From the NCBI GenBank assembly GCA_022559985.1, contig JAFJTR010000008.1:62001-126000 (forward strand): a stretch of 64,000 bases of DNA, written 5' to 3'. A program made the translations under genes and the position numbers. The notes under the pieces are model-generated. The model was given only the letters and a program-made list of their open reading frames with translations. It did no database searches and had not been told where the DNA came from. This DNA is from Parastagonospora avenae f. sp. tritici 18332-5 (lineage: Eukaryota > Ascomycota > Dothideomycetes > Pleosporales > Phaeosphaeriaceae). Every line of letters starts with the position of its first letter. Within the stretch, counting starts at the first letter, position 1. Below are positions 42,841 to 51,845 of the stretch, piece by piece.

Positions 42841-45219
42841 CTAGTTCCCTGTCGCTGTGTGTGGTTTGCAATCCTCACATACCCAAGAGGACTTTCTCAG
42901 TGTGCGCACGTCCTGTGGAATGTTCCAGTGTTCTTTGATGCAGTCATAGTGGAAGCTGCGTCGTATACAGTCCTGGTTTCGTTAGCTGGGTTGATATCTT
43001 CTTATAGGGCATGGTCGACTTACCATGCTGCTGCAAGCAACGAGCGGCGAGTTTCGACTCGAGGCTTGTGCATCTTTGCCACAAAGACACAAATCGTAGG
43101 GGAGAGGTTCTGCTTCCTTTTCTTGTTCCGTGCGAACAATCTCCGTAGTCAGGGTGGCTTCTCGCATCTCCAAATCTCCATCTGAGTCTGCAGTGATGGG
43201 TGTCAGATGCCCAGTATCGGTGACCCTAGCCTTCCCCTTTCCTTTGTTGGTCTTCTGCATTGAGCTTTCCTCTGATCTTCTATGCGCAGAGCCCGTCATC
43301 CTGTCTGGCTCTTGCGACCGCCGCGTGCGAAGCGGTAGAGGATCGTCGTACAGATCATCGTGCGAGGACTGTCTAACTTCCAGATTGGCCAATCGTTGCG
43401 AAATGTTTGGCACTTCTTCAGTCTGAGCTGGCCGTGCTGTTTCCACAATGTCTAAACTCCCCGTATGTGTCTCCTGAGAGATGATGCTGTCCTGCAGCAG
43501 CTCGTCGATTTTTTTTTTGAAAGGTTCAAATAGATTCTCCTTCCATATCCAATCGCGATGTTGACGTACAAAGCGAACTATCGAATCGCCCACGTGAACA
43601 TCGGACTGCAACCGCTCCTCCCACATGTGAGCATCAAAACCCTTCAGGAAGCGTTTGGCGGCGTCTGCCAAGCTCTCATCCTTCTTGAATTCTGCCCATT
43701 TGCGGAGTTTGATCCACGAATCATCCACCTCATCGTCGCTTTCACTTATGCATTCTCCTGTCTCAAGCGGCCGTCTGCTGATAGCTCTGAAGAATGTGAC
43801 ACCAGGAGGTGCCTCAGGCACAGGATATGTCTTTTTAAGTTGCGTTGGAATATCTTGTACATCGTCTGGAGGTTTTCGCCTTGGGGGCCCAGGTATGCTT
43901 ACGGGTACCGTCACAGCCGCTCTCGGTGCCGTGTAACGTTTGTTATTTCTCGCCGTGCGGCGATAGCTGTCGTCCCTCTTGTCTAGATAAGCGCGCTCGT
44001 CAAATGGCTGTGGTGGTGCAATAATTCGACTATCCGCTGGTTCATCGGCCTTTGCACTTGCTCTTTGATCAGCTCTGTGAGCTCTGTGGTCAGAGATGTC
44101 GGCTGCGAACTTCCAGACCTCGTTGCCTTCGTCATCGAGTCCTTGTTTTGTGGCCTTGTACTCGAAGTAATCATGCCAGCTGTCCAAATGCATGCGGAGA
44201 TCATCGATGCTCGTGGACTTTCGTAGTTCACAGCCTTCGTGCGGACAAACTAAGCGGTACCTAATGATAGTCTCCTTTTCGTAGACGAAAATGAGCTTCA
44301 TCTTAGGCTCACTAAGCACCGGAAACGATTGTGGAACTTCAGGCCGCGCCCGGGCGCGCAGACAGTTGTTATGTGTAGCGAGAATAGAGTCCCCAGTCTC
44401 GGATATCCACCCCATCGAGACTCCTAATTCAAACTTTAGAGGACCACCATAGTCTCGCAGTTGAAGGAAGGCCCTACCCTCGGGACAATCCAGAATATCC
44501 CTCCATATTGTGTAAAGACGAGTGGATGGGTCTTGTGATGAGGGGCTTGCAGGGTCGAGATGATTGTAAAGTTCCTCGGCGTCACTCGGGTTGTCCATAT
44601 CGAAACTGATGCGCATTCTGAAAGCATCGTTTGTCTCTGTCTGTAGGTCTGAAAAATTGAAGTCCTTTGGATTGATGATGACACGTTCTGTGTCTACAGA
44701 CACAGATTTGTCGCTTTGGCGAGCAATGCCCCGTAGAATGGCATACTGAGGGGGTACGCTCACGCACGCATGGTCAGACAGTGGCGAGTACACAGACACC
44801 TTCATGACAACTTTTGCCTGCAGCAGTATTCGCGTCTTTGCTGCGGGGGGCTCAGTCGATTCGAGTCGTTGGGGCTGGTTGACAGGTTTAATGCTGTGGA
44901 CATCCAGAACAAAACAGCCTTTTGATCTGTCGAGGTCCACCATCTCGTCAAGAGCGTCCCACGAGGGGGGCTTCCAGTCAGAACGGAGGTCAGGATTCTC
45001 TTCAAGCGAATCTTGAGGGTTGCGTCTGCCTAGCAGATGGCGATGGGCGCGCAATGCGCGGGTCAAGTTCCTGTTCAGCAGGACAGGTGCTCTCTTTCTT
45101 GATAAATAGTCGTATAGTAGTATGTTTCCGGAAAATCTGTCATGCCGTTTGTTCATACTCTGGACATTAGTTTCGTCAGTTACTGGTGCTTCGTTAGAAA
45201 TCAATCGAGAGTAGCACAT
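42841..45219 (-). CDS. SUZ12-like PRC2 subunit with VEFS box and C-terminal PHD finger
   Basis: The main exon is 45219-43024 and the last exon 42972-42841, with an intron at 42973-43023 (GTAAGT, branch GCTAAC, ...ACCAG). The protein is 775 aa. It has a C2H2 finger at about 325-349 (LVCPHEGC ... HLDSWH), as in SUZ12. A VEFS box lies at about 472-580 (GVTFFRAISRRPLETGEC, acidic SDDEVDDSW, then the helical part ending FEPFKKKIDELL). Splicing adds a PHD-type Cys/His cluster (CLCGKDA ... CIRRSFHYDCIKEHW ... WVCEDC). SUZ12 scaffolds PRC2, which methylates H3K27. The start is uncertain: an alternative first exon at 45241-45224 (MQLRKR) spliced over GTGTAT...TCCAG to 45159 is also plausible. Confidence 0.85.
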
Positions 45220-45241
45220 ACACTCGTTTTCTCAGTTGCAT

Positions 45242-45972
45242 GCTATCGCAACTGAGCGTGACACGGCCACAATGCTGATGAGGCTTCGCCCTCTTTGATT
45301 CTCCCCACGGAAGTTAATGAAGAGCGCGTTATGCGCGCATCGCTGGGCGGTTGGTTTTTCGAATATTGGAATCTTTGGATGCCGATGGATTGCGTGAGGG
45401 GTCCGATAGGGCAACTATGAGACGGACTGCGGCCAATGTTGGAGGAGCAAGGTGATGTTGAATTTCCCGATGTTGTCACGGGTAAGTGCCGCCGATGGAG
45501 TGTGTCCGATGGGTTGTTTACTGTTTTACAGTCGCGCTCGTTGAAGGAAGGCGCGATGCCAGCAAGCTAGAGCGCACGACAAGTTCCACGTGGAGCGCGC
45601 AGCGAGATTCACGCCATGACTCCAGCGCCGCTGCACAGTGCGGCCAGCAACTATCAGATGTGGTGAAGTTCCAAGGTTGTGCAGGTCGTAAGCCCCTGCA
45701 CGTGATGTCGCGCGTAAATCGCCCAAGGTCTGTGCTCAAGCTAAGGCGCAACGGAGCGTCATAGGCAGTCGCCTGTGGCTCGGTGTGTATGCGCGGAGTG
45801 AGAGTCTCCACGCCCACCTTTCACTCATCGCCGACTCCACCCAGCGCATATATATGCTCTCGTGGAAACGGTCTCAAAAACTTGTGCGACCATATTATGC
45901 CCACTTGCCCGCCTGAACCACAACTCTCCACGCTCTCACTGCACAGTCAGTGCGAGCAGCTCTTGTACCTCC
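45242..45972. other. Divergent promoter region of SUZ12-like and F-box/LRR-like genes
   Basis: Separates two divergently transcribed genes. No repeat is seen. Frames here lack coding character. Confidence 0.45.
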
Positions 45973-48168
45973 ATGGCTGTAACACTCAAGCGCAAACGCG
46001 GCGCTGTCTCGTACATGGAGCCGAGCAGCAATGAAGACATCTCTGAGAGCTCTGGGCAAGAAGACCAGGCCAGGCCAAAGCGTGTTACTCCATCTCGGCG
46101 GTCGACTCGACGCTCAGAGCCCGCTGCGCAATCCATGGACTCAGTAGCCGATAGACGTCAAGCGACTGGATCACGGGACGGCCGTCGCCGAGAAGTGCCC
46201 AAGATTTCTTACAAGGACGTCAGCACAGACGACGAGGAGCTGGATGACCCCGACGACGACTTCGAGGTCTCCGATGACGAGCCTCCACGGCGAACGAAGC
46301 CACCCACGACCTCCGCTCGTTCGCCGAAACCACACAAGTCCTCAAAGTCCAAGGGCAAATCTCCACAGAAGCTGGTGTTGGGGGCGCCTCGGAGGGACAA
46401 TGCGACCGCTTCAGTGGTAACAAACACTACTCCCATACCGACAGACGGTCACATACCGGCGTGGGCGTCATTGCCCTACCACGTACTCCTCCAAGTCTTT
46501 GTCTACGCATCGCACCCGCTCCGGGACGAGAATATGAAGCCTATGGCCTCCATTCCATGGCTTGTTCAGATGGCGCGGACGTGCGCGGCATTCACTAAGC
46601 CAGCCTTGACCGCGCTCTATCGCAACCCTCCCGTCTTTGCCATTAAGCAGATGCGCAGAGATCTAGTACATCATCTCATCTCTATGCCTGCGGGCGCACA
46701 TCAAGATTACCGTGTCATGGTCAAGCGGTTAGAGCTGGATGCGACTCAGCTGTCTGCGCTCACCGACCATGCTCACAGCGTTGGGGATTTGGCCGCGCTG
46801 GTGAGCTCGCTAACCACTCTTCGCGAAATTGACATATTTGATCCCATTGACAGGCCGCCCTTCCGCGACCGCCTTCGACGACTTCGTCGATGGGTGTACC
46901 CTCCTGAACTATTCGAAGCCCTGCGTCAAAGCGCATTGCGTCTTCGAAGTTGGCGATGGAACAGTACCTTCTGTGACCATGGTCCTCTGTGGATGAAGAC
47001 TGTACACAGCGATGCACCCTTCCAGACCTTGCGTGAGGTGACCCTTACCAAGTTCCATCCTGCCGAGGTAAGAGATGACCAGGAGGATGTCCAGAGTCAG
47101 CCGACCACAGAGGAGTTGGTTGCGTCAGCTCTGGTGGCTCTGCCGCATCTCCAGACTTTAGCTTTCGAGTCCTGTGGTATAGTCAGTGGGCGTCTGCTGC
47201 CACTCCTGCCAGCGAACCTAGTGAGTCTCAGCATTACGAACTGCGGGGAGCTGCTCTCCGATGCTCTGCAAGCTTTCTTATCGACCCATGGCTCTCAATT
47301 GGAGGATCTCACCCTGAATCACAACCAGTCTTTGGACCTCTCTTTCTTGGTAGATCTGAAAACCTCTTGTCCAAGGTTGGAAGTTTTGCGCATGGATACA
47401 ACCTACTACAGTTCCTTATCCATGTCATCCGACAATGAGCCTTTGTACGAAACACTCTTAGGCGAAACAGAGAGGCCGACCTGGCCGACTACGTTGAGGG
47501 TTCTTGACATGGAGTACCTGCGAAAATGGAACTCGACAGCAGCTACCAACTTCTTCAGCTCACTGATTGATGCGGCTGATGAGTTGCCTTGGCTCCGCGA
47601 GATCACCATCATAGCCATGGTAGACACAGATTGGCGGCAGCGAGCAGAGTTCAGAATGAAGTGGACTGAGCAATTCAGGAAGGTGTTTGCACGAGCTTAC
47701 AAATCTCCCCACCCCCACCTTGTCTCCTTGAAGGCCTACCGGGAGTGGACGACCAACGTAAATATGCCAGAGACGGAGATGGAGAAAAATGACTCGCTCG
47801 TCGAAGGCGCCCCAGTGGTTATTGATGAAGCGAAGCACGAGAACAGCAATAGCGATGTACCGCTTCTACAGTCTCGGAAACAGAAGCAAGACGAACTGTG
47901 GGGATCGAAACGTCTGCGCTCACGCTCGAAAGCAGCTACAAGCTATGACGAGTCGTCTAACGAGGAGTCGTCTGAAGACGAGGCGACTGCCGAAGATGAA
48001 GTGCTCTTTGTGCAAGGCCGATGTCATACTGTTCTTTTCCGCATCGACAACTTCCGTCCCCGCGAGGAGATTTACGGCGAAGCTGACTTCCTCGATGCGG
48101 AGCCTAGCGGCGATGAAGAATGGAATGGCAATGATGACCAGGACGAAGAGGGAGGTTATGCTTGGTAA
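45973..48168 (+). CDS. F-box/LRR-like protein
   Basis: Single exon. The first ATG in frame is at 45973 (MAVTLKRKRGAVSY), giving 731 aa. The N-terminal 150 residues are charged and disordered, with nuclear-localisation-like KRKR. An F-box-like segment follows (LPYHVLLQVFVYASHPLRDE, about residues 165-215, including MARTCAAFTKPALTALY). After it come degenerate leucine-rich repeats from about 270 to 560 (LTLNHNQSLDLSFLVDL, LVSLSITNCGELLSDAL). The C-terminus is very acidic (SGDEEWNGNDDQDEEGG). It may be a substrate receptor of an SCF ubiquitin ligase. Rad7-like or Grr1-like assignment is not possible from sequence alone. Confidence 0.75.
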   Translation: MAVTLKRKRGAVSYMEPSSNEDISESSGQEDQARPKRVTPSRRSTRRSEPAAQSMDSVADRRQATGSRDGRRREVPKISYKDVSTDDEELDDPDDDFEVSDDEPPRRTKPPTTSARSPKPHKSSKSKGKSPQKLVLGAPRRDNATASVVTNTTPIPTDGHIPAWASLPYHVLLQVFVYASHPLRDENMKPMASIPWLVQMARTCAAFTKPALTALYRNPPVFAIKQMRRDLVHHLISMPAGAHQDYRVMVKRLELDATQLSALTDHAHSVGDLAALVSSLTTLREIDIFDPIDRPPFRDRLRRLRRWVYPPELFEALRQSALRLRSWRWNSTFCDHGPLWMKTVHSDAPFQTLREVTLTKFHPAEVRDDQEDVQSQPTTEELVASALVALPHLQTLAFESCGIVSGRLLPLLPANLVSLSITNCGELLSDALQAFLSTHGSQLEDLTLNHNQSLDLSFLVDLKTSCPRLEVLRMDTTYYSSLSMSSDNEPLYETLLGETERPTWPTTLRVLDMEYLRKWNSTAATNFFSSLIDAADELPWLREITIIAMVDTDWRQRAEFRMKWTEQFRKVFARAYKSPHPHLVSLKAYREWTTNVNMPETEMEKNDSLVEGAPVVIDEAKHENSNSDVPLLQSRKQKQDELWGSKRLRSRSKAATSYDESSNEESSEDEATAEDEVLFVQGRCHTVLFRIDNFRPREEIYGEADFLDAEPSGDEEWNGNDDQDEEGGYAW

Positions 48169-48768
48169 AGGTACTATGGATGGACTACGAGGCTTGGGTT
48201 GGCGTTTCGGGTCAGACGGTAGGTCTTGGTTTATGATTGGGTGGATCTCATCACATGTGTGATTGGCATTGGACGGGCGTCTGTCGACTTGTATGAATAA
48301 TGGTGTATGACAACAGGGAACTCATCAGGCGTTGGTGTTGGGCTGCAATATATGACAGCTCGAGGCCAGACATGTTAGGCCAGACATTACAGGCACAGAC
48401 AGTCCTGCTATAACCATTGCAAAATAAAGCCACGGACTCTTACGAAATCTGTTGCTTGTCCAAGTCTATTTGTGGGTAGCTCAAGTGCCAAAGCAGCTGA
48501 ATGTGATAAACTACAGGCGTGCGCCACAGCCTCAGCCACAGGCTCAGCCTCCTGACGTCGCATATGAGTATCCACTCACAGACAGCTAACCAAGACTACC
48601 CGTCGCTCAATGCTCTGACCCGTACTTGTTCCACACAAGCGCTCATTGGGATCTCCGAGCCTCTTGCTTTCGCACATCTATCTTCTTCACCTGCGCACCC
48701 TTCCCCACGCAACACGACGAGACGGTTTTCCCTGCCCCGCAATCGCTGATAGTCGTCCGCACACCAAC
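48169..48768. other. Intergenic upstream of the WW-domain gene
   Basis: Contains the F-box/LRR gene 3' end and the WW gene promoter. No other feature is supported. Confidence 0.45.
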
Positions 48769-50272
48769 ATGGCTGCGCCCACTCCTCCCCAGCCGCCCGT
48801 ATCGCCAGATTCTGGGCCAACGGACCCGACACTACCAAAGCTGCCTGCCGGATGGATAGCACAATGGGACAACGGGTAAGCGCACCTCTCGTCTGCTGCG
48901 CGTGCTACTCTGCTGCCCCGCCATAGCATTGCATACCCCGCGACACGGCTAACACGTTCACAGATCTCGCAAATACTACTGTATGTGGCCCCTTGTCGCG
49001 ACACTCTACATGCAGACATGCTGCGCAACACCACAGAGTCCCCACTGACTTGCAGACAGACGTCCAGATCAGCACCGGCGTCTCGCAATGGGACCTGCCC
49101 ACCAGCGAAGCTCCCATCGGCGGCAGCTCCAGCCATAGTACGCCTGCGCAGAACACAAACCCTTACAACAAGCCCGATGGCACACAAGGCCCCGAGGCTG
49201 GCGATGGCACAAGAGGCGTCGGCGGCCATGGAGAGTCGACGGATCGGGCTGGCGGACTAGGGGTATGAAACACTCGGGCAGCAATGCGCCTAGCTTGGGC
49301 TAACAGGGACAGGGCTTCGCCATGAATGCACTGATGGGCAACAATAAGCAGAGCAGCGGCCACGGTGGCGGCGGCGGCGGCTCAGGAAACCTCGTCGGCC
49401 AGCTTGCCGGCTCATTACTGGGCGGCGGCAAGCAGAGCCACGGCGGCAGCAGCGGACATGGCGGTGGCGGCTCCGGCAACCTCGTCGGCCAGCTCGCAGG
49501 ATCGCTGCTCGGTGGTGGAAAGCAAAGTCATGGGTCGTCTGGGCAGCAGCAACATGGCGGCAGCTCCGGCCATGGCTCGTCGGGCGGTCTAGGTGGCCTG
49601 CTTGGAAGCGTCATGGGCGGCGGATCTGTGAGTACAAGCAGTGATTGAATACGCAACTCAGTACTGACGCCATCCAGCACAACAAGCCCGCCGGTGGTGA
49701 CTACGGCTATAGCCACAACACTTCTCAAGCGTCGAGCGGAACCTACACGGGCTCTGCACCGCCAGCCGCCTACCAACCAGGAGGCCAGCCTGGTGGTCAA
49801 CACGGTGGACAGCCTGGCCACAACAGCTACGGTTCTCCTCCCCCAGGACAGTACAGCAGCGGCGGACCCCCACAACATGGCGGCTATGGCCAAGACCAAC
49901 ACGGTGGTGCGCATCAGCAGCACCAGGGCTACGGTGCGCAGGCTGGCTTTGGCGGACAAGGACCAAACTATGGCGGCGCGCCTCCTGGGGGCTACGGACA
50001 GCAAGCTGGCTACGGTGGCCCGGCGCAAGGCTACCATGGTGGACCGCAAAACTACGATAACCACCAGCACAACCAGGTATGTCGTTTGGAGACGGAGTGG
50101 AAAGACATGGAAATTGACAATTTTCTAGTACGGCGGCGGCCAGCCAGGCGGCAACCCAGGCCAATATGGCGGCCAACAGTACCCACCACCACCACAGGGC
50201 GGCTACGGAGGTGGACCGCCTGCAGGATACGGCGGTCAGCAGGGCGGCGCACCTCCTCCCGGATGGCATTAG
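48769..50272 (+). CDS. WW-domain glycine-rich protein
   Basis: Six exons: 48769-48875, 48964-48980, 49060-49262, 49307-49627, 49678-50076 and 50129-50272. The total is 1191 nt and 396 aa; all junctions keep one frame. Exon 2 is only 17 nt and encodes SRKYY in the middle of the WW domain (residues about 27-58: LPAGWIAQWDNG, SRKYY, VQISTGVSQWDLP). Without it the WW domain is broken, so the microexon is well supported. After the WW domain come two copies of a unit with SGNLVGQLAGSLLGGGKQSH, then a Gly/Gln/Tyr/Pro-rich prion-like tail (GGYGQDQHGG, GYGGGPPAGYGG) ending PPPGWH. The protein probably binds proline-rich partners through WW and may phase-separate through the tail; both are inferences. 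Confidence 0.85.
49352..49542 (+). repeat. Two-copy tandem repeat within the glycine-rich gene
   Basis: A unit of about 90-96 bp beginning AGCAGCGG (49352 and 49448) occurs twice, both encoding SSGHGGGG...SGNLVGQLAGSLLGGGKQS. Third-position differences between copies show the duplication is not very recent. Confidence 0.7.
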
Positions 50273-50632
50273 ACATGGCATCAGACATGACCAGTTCCGA
50301 CGTGCTATGGGCAGAAGGTGTCGGGACAAAAGCTTGCTCCACGGGATTGAGCATCTGGGTGGAGCAGAATTGGACCTTGGTTTTTGGCTACTATTTCCTC
50401 GGAGGTATCCTGAGAGCCCAAAGGGCTTTTCGAGACTGGCTGGGCGGTCGTTGCTTTGTGTATGGATGAATGACATATTTCTCAAATTCACCTTTCTTGC
50501 GCCCTGCCGCATGTCGTCCTGCCGTTTTATCATTCTGTATGATTGGCAGAGGCTATCCATGCGACTCTTGCATGCAACTTCCACGTCCTTCAACGCCCCC
50601 GCTCTCGGCGCCAGAAACCCAATCATGCCGTC

Positions 50633-50635
<3 letters not shown>

Positions 50636-50677
<42 letters not shown>
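50636..50677. repeat. (CT)21 microsatellite
   Basis: A 42-bp uninterrupted CT run in the gap between the convergent WW-domain and POP8-like genes. Confidence 0.97.
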
Positions 50678-50680
<3 letters not shown>

Positions 50681-50756
50681 TTCAGTGATATATCCTCACA
50701 CGCCGCCATATTCAGGCTAGACTCTAAATCTCCTCGCGCGTACTCATCGTGCACTT

Positions 50757-51218
50757 TCAACCCCCAAATACCTCCCCCCCATCCCCATCCCCGCCTCCCA
50801 ATCCCTCCCCCCGCACCCTCCAACTAACCCCCACCCCACCCACCTTACCCGTCCAACTACTCAACCCCGCCCTCACGCCCCTCGCATCCCTACTCGGAAA
50901 CCGAATCCACACATCCCTGCCCTCGCTCTTCAATATATCCACGGGAATCGCCGCGCCCGTCAGCCCGAGGTACGACGAGAGGGCTTGTGTGAGGAGTTGT
51001 GATATTAGCAGCGGGTCGATGGTGGTTTGCTTGGTAGAGGGGGGCGTGAGGGTGAGGTGGAAGTAGGTGTGTTGGGGTTGGCGGAGGGTGGAGGTGTGGA
51101 TGATGTGTGGGGTGGAGGGGTTGCGTTTCTTTGGTTTCGGGGCGGTGGTAGTTACGGTGGGTGAGGTGGTGGTAGGCGCGGGCGTAGAGAGAGGTAAGGG
51201 CGCCATTGCGGTGGGCAT
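50757..51218 (-). CDS. POP8: RNase P/MRP subunit POP8-like
   Basis: Single ORF of 153 aa, ATG at 51218; an in-frame ATG four codons downstream is an alternative. After a low-complexity Ser/Thr/Pro lead and a basic patch (PKPKKRN), residues 45-135 resemble the fungal Pop8/Rpp14-like domain: YFHLTLTPPS, IDPLLISQLLTQALSSYLGL, GAAIPVDILKSEGRDVWIR and LSSWTG. The protein would be a small subunit of the ribonucleoproteins that mature tRNA 5' ends and rRNA. The C-terminus is glycine-rich. The assignment rests on motif memory, without an alignment. Confidence 0.75.
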   Translation of the reverse strand: MPTAMAPLPLSTPAPTTTSPTVTTTAPKPKKRNPSTPHIIHTSTLRQPQHTYFHLTLTPPSTKQTTIDPLLISQLLTQALSSYLGLTGAAIPVDILKSEGRDVWIRFPSRDARGVRAGLSSWTGKVGGVGVSWRVRGEGLGGGDGDGGEVFGG

Positions 51219-51845
51219 GTGGGTGGTCGCGAGATGTCTTGTGGTTGTGGTTGTTAGTGACGAACGTAGGTTGGCGCGAGATGCGAAAGTTCTTGCGGTG
51301 TTAGGTAGCGCATTTGTGGAGCTTAAGTCCGGTGCCGGCAGCTGTCACGCTAAACGCACAACTTCACTTCACATGGTGCACTAATGTCTTGTTACATGAC
51401 AGATCGAGATGGTTTTAATTGATTAAATATATTATCCCGAAATGTGTACCTGCCGTCCCATCACTGCTGCCTTCAACAAGCTGAAAAGGTTTGTTCAAGG
51501 AGAAGCCCGTACGAGCTCGCTCGCCGGTGCTGCTGAAGCGAGCACATGAATTGCACACGCTCTCTGATGATGCTGAACCGAAAAGTGAACCGCACATGCT
51601 CGCTAGTGATGCTGCACCGGAATATCAAAATGCTGTCCAACGCCGGAAATGTGGAACAAAGGAAACAAGGGGGGTATCTTGATGCTACTGTGAAAATACT
51701 CAGGACGTCATCAAGACGTCAGTAAGTTTTGGTGAGTAAAAATATTTGTGTGTAAGGGAAGCAAGGTAAATGCGAGGAATGTGCTCCGTAGAGAGCTGTA
51801 TGCACAGCAGGCTTTCGGAGAGGCGATGGTCGACTGATGTGGCTT
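51219..51845. other. Intergenic between POP8-like and coiled-coil genes
   Basis: No supported gene. A GTGA(A/T)GCTG-like motif recurs around 51530-51615 in a loosely repeated stretch of about 60 bp. Confidence 0.35.
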
